The notes under the pieces are model-generated. The model saw nothing but the letters and a program-made list of their open reading frames with translations. It searched no databases and was not told the origin of the DNA. A stretch of 64,000 bases of DNA from G965197405 sp965197405 (GTDB taxonomy: Bacteria > Chloroflexota > Dehalococcoidia > Lucifugimonadales > JAGWBF01): assembly GCA_965197405.1 (NCBI GenBank), contig OZ240206.1:3313401-3377400 (forward strand), read 5' to 3'. The position numbers were made by a program, and so were the translations under genes. How positions within the stretch are numbered: the stretch's first letter is position 1; the number at the start of each line of letters is the position of its first letter. Shown piece by piece: positions 1 through 9,565 of the stretch.

Positions 1-1
1 T

Positions 2-743
2 CTTCCCACGTTGGAGTCGGCCCGCCGACGGACCAAGCCCCGCACCGTGGACTTGTACGACGTTTTCTGCGGGGTGCTCTACCTCCTGAAAAGCGGGTGC
101 CAGTGGCGGATGCTCCCTGCGGACTTCCCCGATTGGCGCACTTGCTACAAGTATTTCCGGCAATGGAGTGAGCGGCCCGACCCGGAGAAAGAGTCCATTC
201 TGGAGCAGGTCTTAAAAACAATTGGTTGGAGCGGCCCGACGGAGCAATGGTCGAAAAGAGCAGACCAGCTTCTGCATCGTGGACGCCCAGAGCGTCAAGA
301 ACACGGACAGCGCCGAGAACAAGGGCTATGACTCGGGCAAGAAGGTGTCCGGGATTAAGCGTCACATCGCGGTGGACACACAGGGGCTGCCCCATGCGAT
401 TCATGTGACCACCGCCAACGTTACGGACCGGGCTGGGGCTTTGGCGATGTTTGACCAACGCCGGGCCGACCTGAGCCGGGTGCAGCAAGTGCTGGTCGAT
501 GGGGGTTACACCGGGAAGCCCTTTGCCGCAGCGGTGCAGAGCCTGTTGGGAGCCTCGGTGGAAGTGGTGAAACGCAATGAACTGCACATTTTCGTGGTGC
601 TGGCGCAGCGATGGGTGGTGGAGCGGTCTTTTGCCTGGCTGGAGAAGTGCCGCCGACTCTGGAAGAACTGCGAGAGAAAGCTCAATACCAGTCTGCAAAT
701 GGTGGTTCTCGCCTTCCCGGTGCTAATCCTGAAAAGATTGTAA
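2..743 (+). CDS. IS5-family transposase, two overlapping frames, 5' end outside the window
   Basis: The first frame (to 331) carries the IS5 N-terminal helical region, with a motif reading LLKSGCQWRMLP. The second frame (about 252-743) carries the catalytic core: first Asp in VDAQSVKNTD, second Asp in VLVDGGYTG, and Glu in RWVVERSFAWLEKCRR. The frames join by a +1 shift at an AAAA run near 254-257. Two-frame organisation is known for parts of the IS5 family, so this may be programmed, but a decayed copy is also possible. The start lies upstream of base 1, because the reading frame is open to the window edge and the usual first 20 or so residues are absent. The sequence just after the stop, around 741-756, looks like the terminal inverted repeat. 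Family assignment is confident; activity is not. Confidence 0.85.
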
Positions 744-767
744 CCAGGCTCTTAGACATGCTCCTCC

Positions 768-1358
768 TTACTCCTGTGCGTTCACCCTCCACCGCGCCGA
801 GCGGCTCGGTCCCGTTTCCAGGCGCGTGATGAAGCCCTGTTGGGACAGCTTCCGGCACAGCTTGCTGATGTAGCTATACTCAACCCCCATCCGCGAGGCC
901 AGCTTTTCATATCCCTGGTCGTAGACCCCGTCCTCGGCGTAGTGAGACATCAACCTCAGCAGGGTCTTATGGTTATTGGGCGGGGGGCGTTCCTCCAACA
1001 TCTGCAAGATCCGGTGCGCGTTGCGGGGTGCTGATATGCCGTCCTTCCAGCGTTGTACGGCATGGCGATGAACGCCCATCCTCTTGGCGATCACGTTCAC
1101 CGGCCAGCCCATCGCCATGAGTGCGGTGATGGCGTCGGGGACGGTCGCAGCCTCTCGCCCTTTCGCTACGGCTGGCGGCTCCTCCGCCAGCATCCTGACC
1201 AGCGAGATGCGACGATGTAATCGGGGTCTGGTATGACCGAGCGACCAGTGTTGCACGCTCTTCAGTGTTGCTCCCAGCGTCCGGGCGATGTCTATGGGCC
1301 GCCAGCCTTTGCCCTTCAACTCTTCAATGACTTGCGGGACGGGCACCTCGACCACCAT
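768..1358 (-). CDS. Protein with three helix-turn-helix segments
   Basis: This 196-residue protein has two similar HTH modules, one around IDIARTLGATLKSVQHW and one around VIAKRMGVHRHAVQRWKDG. A third segment near the C-terminus (YEKLASRMGVEYSYISKLCRKL) resembles a winged helix of a MarR/replication-type regulator. I chose the ATG at 1358 because a GCGAGG Shine-Dalgarno-like stretch sits just upstream; an open frame continues to 1451 but is low-complexity. It is probably a DNA-binding regulator. It sits between an IS5 end and a secreted-protein gene, so no operon partner is evident. The precise target is unknown. Confidence 0.65.
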   Translation of the reverse strand: MVVEVPVPQVIEELKGKGWRPIDIARTLGATLKSVQHWSLGHTRPRLHRRISLVRMLAEEPPAVAKGREAATVPDAITALMAMGWPVNVIAKRMGVHRHAVQRWKDGISAPRNAHRILQMLEERPPPNNHKTLLRLMSHYAEDGVYDQGYEKLASRMGVEYSYISKLCRKLSQQGFITRLETGPSRSARWRVNAQE

Positions 1359-1467
1359 AGCCTCGCTTTTCACCGGCCGAGTGTGTATAGAGAAGGGCCT
1401 GACCGGAGGGCGTGTAGGTCGCCCACCCCCCCCGGCCAGGCCCAGAAGCAAGTCGCTACTCTATCCT

Positions 1468-3570
1468 CTATCGGGAACGGGTGACGAATACCCCCACGGC
1501 TCCGAGCGCCGCCACTATGGCGATGACCAGTGCGACTATGGGCAGGGCTCCGCCGCCGCCAGCCTCACCCTGGGCGCCGGGAGTTCCTGCCTCACCCTGG
1601 AGACCCTGAATGCCCTGGGGGCCGACCTCACCCTGCGGGCCTTGCGGGCCAGGTTCGCTCCGCGGGCCGCTCGGCCCTTCCTTACCCTGTGGCCCCTGAA
1701 GACCCTGTTCTCCCTGGATACCCGGCTCTCCCCGCTGGCCCTGTGGCCCTTGCATACCCTGGGTATCCGGCGGGCTGGGCGGGGCGGGCGGTCCCTGCTC
1801 GCCCTGGAGACCGCGCGGTCCCTGTTTACCCTGTGGCCCCTGGAGACCTTGCTCACCCTGGAGACCCTGTTCTCCCTGTGGCCCCTGAAGGCCCTGTTCG
1901 CCTTGCTGTCCCTGAAGACCCTGCTCACCCTGGAGGCCTTGCTCGCCCTGGAGACCCTGCTCTCCTTGGGGGCCCTGTTCTCCTTGGAGGCCCTGTTCTC
2001 CCCGGGATCCCGTATCGCCCTGCTCTCCCTGGCCCCCCCTGCCGCCGCCGCTGCCGCGTGGCCCGGCCGGACCCTGTGGGCCACGCGCGCCTGTGGGGGC
2101 CTGAACCCTGACGGTGGTGGAGGGGCTGATGGGGGTCGAGATTCCCTGGTCGTTCTTGAGAACGCCGGACAATGTGCCGGTTGCCGTCGTGGACGGAGCG
2201 GTCACCACGTAGGTGAACCTTGTTTCATCCAGTAGCGTGAAGGTCACCTTTTGACCGTCCATTGCCACGCTTATATCAGATGGCTTGACGGAATCTGTCT
2301 TGTAGCTGAAATCGCTGGGTAGCGTCTCCACCACCTGGCCGAATCTGCCGTAGTTGGCAACCCGTATGGTCACCGTCAGGTCCGCGCCATAGTCCACCTG
2401 TGACGCGGACAAGCTGCGGGTGGCCGTGGGCACCGGGACGTCCACCGTTACACTGGACTCTCTGATGGTGTGCATGTTGCCTTGGTCATCGCTGAGGGTT
2501 CCCGTGAAGGGATGGCTGCCCCCGGTGCTGGAGGCCGTGACCTTGTAGCTGAAAGTCGTATCACCCAGGAGGGTGAATGCGACCTCCTGGCCGTCCACCG
2601 CTGCCCGTATATTGGAGGGGTCAACGGAGCGTGCCACGTAGCTGAACCCGTCGGGGAGGGTTTCCGTCACCTTCCCGAAGCTGCCGTAGTTGCTGGCCCG
2701 GATGGTTACTGTAATCTCGCCCCCAGGGGCAACCGAGGGCGGGGAGAAGGACCTGGTGGCGCCGGGTTCCGTCTGTCCAGCCGTGACGGTCACGTTGGAA
2801 GCGCTTATTGAACGGATGTCTCCCGTGTCGTCGTTCACTGTGCCACGGAATGTATGACTGCCCGCCGTGTCCGAGGCGGTCACCTTGTAGCTGAAGCTCA
2901 GGTTCGCGCCCAGAAGGGTGAAGCGGACATCCTGTCCACTCGTGGTGGTCCTGATGTTGGATGGGTTGGTGGAGTTTGGCACGTAGCTGAACCCGTCGGG
3001 GAGGGTTTCCGTCACCTTCCCGAAGCTGCCGTAGTTGCTGGCCCGGATGGTTACTGTAATCTCGCCCCCAGGGGCAACCGAGGGTGGGGAGAAGGACCTG
3101 GTGGCGCCGGGTTCCGTCTGTCCAGCCGTGACGGTCACGTTGGAAGCCCTTATTGAACGGATGTCTCCCGTGTCGTCGTTCACTGTGCCACGGAATGTAT
3201 GACTGCCCGCCGTGTCCGAGGCGGTCACCTTGTAGCTGAAGCTCAGGTTCGCGCCCAGAAGGGTGAAGCGGACATCCTGTCCACTCGTGGTGGTCCTGAT
3301 GTTGGACGGGTTGGTGGAGTTTGGCACGTAGCTGAACCCGCCGGGGAGGGTCTCCACGACCCTCCCGAAGCTGCCGTAGTTGCTGGCCCGGATGGTTACT
3401 GTAATCTCGCCCCCAGGGGCAACCGAGGGCGGGGAGAAGGACCTAGTGGCGCCGTGGCCGCTGGCGCCGGCCTGGCCCGAAGGCCAGACCGACAGTCCGA
3501 TTACCAGGAGCAGTCCCACTATCACGGTTGCCAGCCAGAGCGGTGGCAATGTCGTTATGTTTCTGACCAA
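1468..3570 (-). CDS. Secreted, C-terminally anchored protein with DUF11-like repeats and a collagen-like stalk
   Basis: The protein has 700 residues. Residues 1-37 are a signal peptide (hydrophobic WLATVIVGLLLVIGLSV). Residues 40-490 hold four repeats of about 115 residues, each starting near ATRSFSPPSV or a variant, with a beta-rich pattern like bacterial surface adhesion repeats. Residues 495-660 are Gly-X-Y collagen-like repeats rich in GEQGLQGPQ. The C-terminus is one membrane helix (ALPIVALVIAIVAALGAVGVF) followed by TRSR. No LPXTG sorting motif is present, so anchoring is by the helix. The start is a TTG preceded by AGGAGG at six bases. It is likely a rod-like surface adhesin. The first three repeats are nearly identical in DNA, which implies recent duplication. 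Confidence 0.8.
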   Translation of the reverse strand: MVRNITTLPPLWLATVIVGLLLVIGLSVWPSGQAGASGHGATRSFSPPSVAPGGEITVTIRASNYGSFGRVVETLPGGFSYVPNSTNPSNIRTTTSGQDVRFTLLGANLSFSYKVTASDTAGSHTFRGTVNDDTGDIRSIRASNVTVTAGQTEPGATRSFSPPSVAPGGEITVTIRASNYGSFGKVTETLPDGFSYVPNSTNPSNIRTTTSGQDVRFTLLGANLSFSYKVTASDTAGSHTFRGTVNDDTGDIRSISASNVTVTAGQTEPGATRSFSPPSVAPGGEITVTIRASNYGSFGKVTETLPDGFSYVARSVDPSNIRAAVDGQEVAFTLLGDTTFSYKVTASSTGGSHPFTGTLSDDQGNMHTIRESSVTVDVPVPTATRSLSASQVDYGADLTVTIRVANYGRFGQVVETLPSDFSYKTDSVKPSDISVAMDGQKVTFTLLDETRFTYVVTAPSTTATGTLSGVLKNDQGISTPISPSTTVRVQAPTGARGPQGPAGPRGSGGGRGGQGEQGDTGSRGEQGLQGEQGPQGEQGLQGEQGLQGEQGLQGQQGEQGLQGPQGEQGLQGEQGLQGPQGKQGPRGLQGEQGPPAPPSPPDTQGMQGPQGQRGEPGIQGEQGLQGPQGKEGPSGPRSEPGPQGPQGEVGPQGIQGLQGEAGTPGAQGEAGGGGALPIVALVIAIVAALGAVGVFVTRSR
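2085..3453 (-). repeat. 345-bp tandem coding repeats
   Basis: The surface-protein gene holds four tandem units. The same codon string recurs at 2637, 2982 and 3327, giving an exact 345-bp (115-codon) period. The first three units in coding order are almost identical at the DNA level; the fourth has diverged. Such repeats can expand or contract by slippage or recombination. Confidence 0.85.
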
Positions 3571-3614
3571 GCTATTCCTCCTAATCTATGCTCTGTACGC
3601 CTCCGCTCCGGGGC

Positions 3615-6600
3615 TTAGCTTGCTAGTAGACCTTCAAAGAAGAGGTCAATGAGGTCGAGCACCTGCTCGCGGGTGATGCTGGCGTCAGGGGCGAAGAAGT
3701 CGTCAATGGCGTCCAGCACCTCTTCCCTGTCTATCTTGTCGTTCTTGTTGTTGTCGTAGAGGTCCTTCACGGTCTCCGGCTCCGGTTCGTCGGTGACGGT
3801 GATGGTGACATCAATGGAGTCGCTCGCCCTATCTGGGTCTGTGGCCGTGACCGTCACCATATAGGTGGGCTTGGTCTCGTAGTCCAACGCCACGGCGGTC
3901 ATCAGTTGGCCGGTCTCATCGTCTATGGCGAAGTCAGCCCCATCCGTCCCGCCGAGGGTGTAGGTCAGGGTATCGCCCGTGTCGGCGTCGGCGGCCGCTA
4001 CCGGTGCGCCGATGTCCATGCCCGCCGCCGTGTTCTCGGCGATATCGCGGGCGCCAAGTTCGGTAGACGGGAAGGCAGGCGCGTCATTCACGTCGGTGAC
4101 GTTGATGGTCACGTCGATGGAGTCGGTGCCGCCGTTGCCGTCGTTGGCGTTCACCGTGACCATGTAGGTCATCTTGGTCTCGTAATCCAGGGCCGCCTTC
4201 GTCCTCAGCTGGCCGGTCGTGCTGTCTATGGCGAAGGAAGCCGCGCCAGTGCCGCTAAGGGTGTAGGTCAGGGTGTCGGCGTCGTCGGCGTCCGTGGCAG
4301 CTATGGCTGCGCCGATGAGTCTACCTGCTGGCTGGTTCTCGACTATACTGCGGGTCGCCGTCTCAGCAGGGAACATGGGCATGTTCTCGTTCACGTTGGT
4401 GACCATGACGGTGACGGTAAGGGAGCCACTCTCCTCATCTGGGTCTGTAGCTGTAACCATGACCGTGTAGGTCGCCTTGGCCTCGTAGTCGGGGGGACTG
4501 TTGAACATGAGCACGCCGCCTTCGATGGTGAAATCGCCCATGTCGGCTCCCGACAGGCTCCAGGTAATCATGTCGTTCTCAGGGTCGGTGGCCGTGTAGG
4601 TGGCCACAGGGCCCGTGCCGTTCTCCTCGTAATCTGGTGTGGCGTCTCCGCTCACCATTGGCGCTTCGTTCACGCCGGTGACGGTTATGGTCAGGTCGAT
4701 GGTGGCCATTTCGCCGCCGCCGGTAGCCTTCACCGTGACCATGTAAACGTTGTCGGTGTTGGCGTCCGCCGGGGCCTCAAAGTTGGGCGGGCTACTGAAC
4801 TCGAGCGTCCCGCCTGTGATGTTGAAGGCCCCCCCGTCGTCGCCCTCCACGGACCAAGTGGCCGTGTCTGGACCGGTCGTGGTGTAAGTGGCCACGGGGC
4901 CCGTGCCGTTCTCCATGTAATCGTCGGGGCTGGCCGGGCCGGAGATCGTACCGAGTTCGGGCACGTCGGTGACGGTTATGGTCACGTCGATGGTGTCCGT
5001 TTCGCCGCCGCCGGTAGCCTTCACCGTGACCATGTACTCGTTGTCGGTGTTGGCGTCCGCCGGGTCCTCGAAGTTGGGCGGGCTACTGAACTCGAGCATC
5101 CCGCCGCTGCTGATGCTGAAGGCACGTCTGTCGTCGCCCTCCACGGACCAAGTGGCCGTGTCTGGACCGGTCGTGGTGTAGGTGGCCACGGGGCCCGTGC
5201 CGTTCTCCATGTAATCGTCGGGGCTGGCCGTGCCGGAGATCGTACCGAGTTCGGGCACGTCGGTCACTTCCACCGTTACATCGAGGGTGCCGATATCTTC
5301 GGAGTCGCTGGGGGTCGTGACCTTCAGGGTTACCTCGTAGGTGTTGGAGTTGTCATTCTCGCCGCCCATTGGGTTCTCGTAGTCGGGGGCGGTCTTGAAC
5401 TTGAGCGTCCGGCCCGCGTCCGTGCGTTCGAGCTTGAAGTGGCCGGCGTCGGGGCCTTCCAGGTTCCCCCACACTGCCGTGTCTTCGTTGTCGCCGGAAA
5501 CGGTGTAGGTGCCCACGGTGGTGTCTTCCTGGTTCTCGGCGTAATCGGAGACTCTGGTGGCGTCACCAGATATGGACAGGTTCGCCACCGGTATTGGCGT
5601 CTCGTTTACGTCGTTGACGCGTATGTTGGCGTCTATACCGTCCGAGTTGCCCATTGGCATGGCGGAGTCGGTAGCCGTAACTCGCAGCCCTTCGATTATC
5701 CGGTGTTGCCCGCCGTCGGGGCCCATTTCCTCCAACTCATCCAGGGCCTCATAGTTCAACCTGCTCCGGGTCAGAATCTCGCCGGAGGACGGGACTATCT
5801 GGAACAGATTGTCGTAGGTCCCGGCATCGAGGGTATAGGTCAGCTTCTTGCCGTCGGCGCTGCCCGTGTCCTCGGGGTCCGTTGCCGTCACCGTGCCAAG
5901 GACGCTCCTGTTTATCGAGATACTTGGCAGGGTGTCGTCGCTGTTCTCAGCTATCAGCCGTGTGGAGGCGTCATCGGCGAAGCTGGGGGCTTCGTCCACG
6001 TCGTCCACCCTGATCCATATCACTCTGTCGTTCTTTTCGTCGTCTTCTGGATTGGGGTGATTGACCCCGCCGTGGGACCTCAGGTTGGCGAAGGCAACCC
6101 TCACCACGATCTTGTAGATGTTGTCGCCCTCTTCGTCGCCTGTGCCCCTGTCTTTCGGGTCCTCAAAGTTGGGCGCGTCGTGATCTTCGCCGGTGCCGAT
6201 GGCGAACAGGAGCGTGGTATCGGATGTGTTGAACCGGGAGAACCGGAAATTGTCACACAGACCTTCGTTGGTCGCATCATAGTGACAGTCGATGCTTCCA
6301 GGGTTGTTCCTGTTGTGCGAATCAGGGGAGGTCTGTAGTTCCAAGCCCGGAGTAGCATCGGTTGTCAAAAGGGACCACTTCAAGCCGCCCAGGTTCGTTT
6401 TCTGCGTGTAGCTGTTATAGAGGGCGGCTATCTCCTTTGTGTTCTCATCGACCCGTATGCGTTGCTCCACCCCCTCTATCTCCGGCACGTCGAGCACTTC
6501 AATGGTCACGGTAACCGTGTCCATCCGGCCGGCTGGGTCAGTGGCCGTGACCATAACCGTGTAGGTGCTCTTGGTCTCGAAGTCCAGTGCCATCTTCGTG

Positions 6601-9092
6601 CTGATCAAACCGCGCTGGCCTGCCGGAGTAGCAGCGTTCTGGATCGAGAAGTACTTGTTGGCGTCAGCCCCGCTCAGATCGAACTGCAAATTGGCAGTGT
6701 CGTTAGTGACGTGTTCGTCAGCGCGCGGGTCGGCCTCCCGGTCTGCCCGTTCTTCCAAAAAGCCGTCAAAGACGTTCAATCTGCCGGTGGAGACAACCTG
6801 ATGCCCGACAGTGGCGGTATCGGTGTCAGTCCGAGCCTCAAGCTCCGTCTTCGTGAGTTGTATGGTTTGGTTTTCCAGTACGTACCTTGTGTAGCTCGTG
6901 ACTTCGTCCTCTGCCTTACGGTTGGCAATGAGGGTCACGTCAGCAACGTCATCCGAGTAGAACTTGGGAGGCGTATTTAGGCCGCTCTCATCCACGAGAG
7001 GGGTTGTTGTGTCGTCAGGATCAACATCATTGGCCCGCACTTCAACTGGCGTAACACCTGACAGTGGATACGTAGCCGTTTCAGCGTTGCCGCCGCCGTC
7101 CGTGTACCTCGCGGTGACGGCCAGCACACCAGCCTCTCCGGTTGCCGGGGTGTAGGTGGAAGTATCGCCCGAAGATTTGACGGTGTCTGCCGCAACCGTA
7201 TTGCCATCCACCGTCCATGTCCAAGTGATTAATGTCGGTATGTCGTCCTGGTCTTTCAGGGTGGCCGTGATCGGCGTGCCAACCTGGGCCTGTACATGCG
7301 ACAGGGTGATCGTCCCTTCGTCATTCGAGTCGGCCACCCGGATGGTGACGTCTCTCCGCCCTATCTCCCAGTCCTCGTCCCAGGCGACCACCGTGATTTC
7401 GTAGACGTTGTCCCCCGGGGTCCCGCCTTTATCTGCCGCATTCTCGAGGTCAGGCGCGCTCTTGAATCGGAGCACCGGGGACGCTGCCATAGCAGGCGTA
7501 GTAACCGTCGGGGGTGGCCCGGTGTCGACTACTGCGCCGTCTACATCAGCCGAGTTTGTGTAAGCACTTTCCGACCCTACAAACTGGAACTTGCTGGCAT
7601 CGTCGCCAGTGATCTGCCACTCGATATCTCTATCTGCGGCGTTCAAAGTTCCGTCGTCGTCCAGGTCGTTGTCGGTTGCCATGTAGGTAGCCTGGTTGTC
7701 TGCTGTAACGTCAGCAGGGGAAGGGTGAGCAGGGCTAGGTGGCTCAGCGTCGCTTTGGGTAGGGTCTCTAAACAGAAGAAGGTGGCTTGTGCCATCAGAG
7801 TCTTGATTCTCGAAGTAGGTCAACGCGGCCGGGCCCATTACCTGTGGGGCTTCGACCTCGTCAAGCACGTGGATGGTCACGATGGCCCGGCCAATTTCAC
7901 CGGACGGGTCCGTGGCATTGGCCGTAACTTCCAACTGAATGCCGTTGGCCGGATCGTCGTCTCGGTCGGCGAGACCACTTTCCTTGTTCAGTGGAGACTT
8001 GGTCATAATCTGGCCGGTTATCTGGTCGATGGAGAAGAGTCCATCGTCTAGAGTGTCGCCATCCCCGGTAGTATCTGCAACGCCGTCACCCAGCGAGTAG
8101 GTCAGCACGTCGCGGGGGCCGCCGGGGTCGCTGGCGTGGTTCCATGCCAGATGGTCGTTGTCGGTGGCGAACACCGGCGGGCCGACCTTCATTCCAGGCG
8201 GGGTGTTCTCCTCTATCCGCCTGCTGGTTTGCATGCCGTCCTCAGTAGGGTCCTCGTCCTCGTCCCGGAACATGGGAGCAACGTTCGCGGCAGGCGCGGC
8301 CCGCACGGCGAATTTGGACTCTAGAGACACCCCGATATAGTCTGTCCCGTGCGAGTCCTGGTACTGCGCAGTGGCCCGCAGTTTCTTCCCCACGTCACCG
8401 GCTCGCGGCGTGTAGGCGGCATTCACTGCCAAGTCAATTTCTTCAAAGACGCCAGAGCCAGTGTCGGTCTCCACCTCCCATTGCCAGTCGGGGGTGCGGA
8501 GTCCTCTGATGTCACCGTCAGCCAACGTAGCCGTAAGCGTCTCCCCGACCTCGGGCTGGCGGTTTGAGAAAGTTACGGTCCCTGGCTCTTCCTTGCCTCT
8601 GACCTGGACCGTTATCTGCACACGCAAAAACTTCTCGCCGTCTCCGACTTTCGCCATTACCTTGTAGACGTTCATATCTGCAAGGCTTCCAGTGTTAACC
8701 GACGACCGCGGATTCTCGTAGTCGGGCGGACTCTTGAAAGTCAACACGGCCGAATCCCGGTCGATGCTGAAGTGGCCATAGTCGGGGAAAGCGGTCAAAT
8801 CGGCCGCGCTGCCGGCCGGGTCGTTCTCGTCGACGACCAATTCCCAGACCTTTACGACCTGAGTGAAGTCCTTCTCTAGCGCTGACAGTTTGGCCACCTG
8901 GCCTATGCCATGCTCTACGAATTCGTAGTAGCAAACCGCTTTCCTGTCGTCAGCAGTCGTGCCCACTGTTTGGCATCCCTCGGTCTGCGTCTGCGCCCCG
9001 ACGGGCCGGATGGCCAAGAACGCCGCCACGAGAGCCAGCAGCGTCACCAAGATGATTCCCTTGTATGCCATGCTTCCGTATCTAGTTGCCAT
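3615..9092 (-). CDS. Giant cadherin-like repeat protein with EF-hand/dockerin-like tail
   Basis: This secreted protein of 1,825 residues begins with a signal peptide (IILVTLLALVAAFLA). Most of the chain is cadherin/cadherin-like repeats of about 100 residues, recognised by motifs such as IDSTTGQLRT, LDYETK, VTVTATDPD and ITVTDVNDAP. The C-terminal 50 residues contain two Asp-rich segments (DNNKNDKIDREEV and PDASITREQV) resembling paired EF-hand or dockerin calcium sites. The ATG at 9092 is preferred over the upstream GTG because AAGGAG lies 11 bases before it but only one base before the GTG. It is probably a calcium-dependent surface or matrix protein. It shares orientation with the collagen-like gene downstream (45-bp gap), so the two may be co-transcribed. 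Confidence 0.8.
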   Translation of the reverse strand: MATRYGSMAYKGIILVTLLALVAAFLAIRPVGAQTQTEGCQTVGTTADDRKAVCYYEFVEHGIGQVAKLSALEKDFTQVVKVWELVVDENDPAGSAADLTAFPDYGHFSIDRDSAVLTFKSPPDYENPRSSVNTGSLADMNVYKVMAKVGDGEKFLRVQITVQVRGKEEPGTVTFSNRQPEVGETLTATLADGDIRGLRTPDWQWEVETDTGSGVFEEIDLAVNAAYTPRAGDVGKKLRATAQYQDSHGTDYIGVSLESKFAVRAAPAANVAPMFRDEDEDPTEDGMQTSRRIEENTPPGMKVGPPVFATDNDHLAWNHASDPGGPRDVLTYSLGDGVADTTGDGDTLDDGLFSIDQITGQIMTKSPLNKESGLADRDDDPANGIQLEVTANATDPSGEIGRAIVTIHVLDEVEAPQVMGPAALTYFENQDSDGTSHLLLFRDPTQSDAEPPSPAHPSPADVTADNQATYMATDNDLDDDGTLNAADRDIEWQITGDDASKFQFVGSESAYTNSADVDGAVVDTGPPPTVTTPAMAASPVLRFKSAPDLENAADKGGTPGDNVYEITVVAWDEDWEIGRRDVTIRVADSNDEGTITLSHVQAQVGTPITATLKDQDDIPTLITWTWTVDGNTVAADTVKSSGDTSTYTPATGEAGVLAVTARYTDGGGNAETATYPLSGVTPVEVRANDVDPDDTTTPLVDESGLNTPPKFYSDDVADVTLIANRKAEDEVTSYTRYVLENQTIQLTKTELEARTDTDTATVGHQVVSTGRLNVFDGFLEERADREADPRADEHVTNDTANLQFDLSGADANKYFSIQNAATPAGQRGLISTKMALDFETKSTYTVMVTATDPAGRMDTVTVTIEVLDVPEIEGVEQRIRVDENTKEIAALYNSYTQKTNLGGLKWSLLTTDATPGLELQTSPDSHNRNNPGSIDCHYDATNEGLCDNFRFSRFNTSDTTLLFAIGTGEDHDAPNFEDPKDRGTGDEEGDNIYKIVVRVAFANLRSHGGVNHPNPEDDEKNDRVIWIRVDDVDEAPSFADDASTRLIAENSDDTLPSISINRSVLGTVTATDPEDTGSADGKKLTYTLDAGTYDNLFQIVPSSGEILTRSRLNYEALDELEEMGPDGGQHRIIEGLRVTATDSAMPMGNSDGIDANIRVNDVNETPIPVANLSISGDATRVSDYAENQEDTTVGTYTVSGDNEDTAVWGNLEGPDAGHFKLERTDAGRTLKFKTAPDYENPMGGENDNSNTYEVTLKVTTPSDSEDIGTLDVTVEVTDVPELGTISGTASPDDYMENGTGPVATYTTTGPDTATWSVEGDDRRAFSISSGGMLEFSSPPNFEDPADANTDNEYMVTVKATGGGETDTIDVTITVTDVPELGTISGPASPDDYMENGTGPVATYTTTGPDTATWSVEGDDGGAFNITGGTLEFSSPPNFEAPADANTDNVYMVTVKATGGGEMATIDLTITVTGVNEAPMVSGDATPDYEENGTGPVATYTATDPENDMITWSLSGADMGDFTIEGGVLMFNSPPDYEAKATYTVMVTATDPDEESGSLTVTVMVTNVNENMPMFPAETATRSIVENQPAGRLIGAAIAATDADDADTLTYTLSGTGAASFAIDSTTGQLRTKAALDYETKMTYMVTVNANDGNGGTDSIDVTINVTDVNDAPAFPSTELGARDIAENTAAGMDIGAPVAAADADTGDTLTYTLGGTDGADFAIDDETGQLMTAVALDYETKPTYMVTVTATDPDRASDSIDVTITVTDEPEPETVKDLYDNNKNDKIDREEVLDAIDDFFAPDASITREQVLDLIDLFFEGLLAS

Positions 9093-9262
9093 TATGTCGT
9101 ACACTCCTTGCTACTATGTTTATCACAAACGGGTATAACCGCAGGGCCACCCCTGCCTATCCGCTCTCGTCGAGGACAGGCAGGGGGGCTGCGGCCATAG
9201 CAGAGGAGGTGAGAGTATTCCTTGAAATGTCCCCTGGTCAAATTACCTCACTCATTACTACG

Positions 9263-9565
9263 CTAGAATGCCCGCCCACACCACTTCACCTCTCCGAAGA
9301 TGATCATGTGCTCCTCCAGGGGGAACGCTTTATGGGTCGGGTTGTCGCTCAGGAACCACCACCGTCTACAGTATTTGGCCCGCTTCACCAGCATCCGGTG
9401 CCTGTCCTGTAGCACGAGAATGTGGTCACCAAGCAGCGATGACCGGCCGTAGTCCACCAGGATGGCGTCGCCCCCCTCAAGAGTGGGTGACATCGAGTCT
9501 TCCATCACCCGGAGCACAGCGGCGTTTTCGTCGTCAATGTGCTCCCGATCCATCGTATCATCCAC
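9263..9565 (-). CDS. S24/LexA-like peptidase domain without a DNA-binding domain
   Basis: The 100-residue product is essentially only the S24 peptidase fold. The nucleophile Ser is in EDSMSPTLEGGD, the Lys general base is in MLVKRAKY, and the conserved LSDNPTHKAF and EVKWCGR segments follow. Family members such as LexA, UmuD and phage repressors self-cleave or act as signal-peptidase-like enzymes; most regulators carry an N-terminal HTH, which is absent here. The GTG start overlaps the upstream stop as TAGTG, so it is translationally coupled to the aspartic protease gene. An ATG four codons later is an alternative start. Its role is unknown; it may cleave or sense damage together with its partner protease. 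Confidence 0.75.
   Translation of the reverse strand: MDDTMDREHIDDENAAVLRVMEDSMSPTLEGGDAILVDYGRSSLLGDHILVLQDRHRMLVKRAKYCRRWWFLSDNPTHKAFPLEEHMIIFGEVKWCGRAF

Noticed and set aside
1288..2235. Rightward frame opposite the collagen-like region
   Set aside because: The Leu/Thr-rich translation is the complement of Gly-X-Y codons; no start signals.
3906..6338. 810-codon rightward open frame
   Set aside because: It is antisense to the cadherin-repeat gene, and its composition simply mirrors the GC-rich repeat codons; no SD and no recognisable domain.
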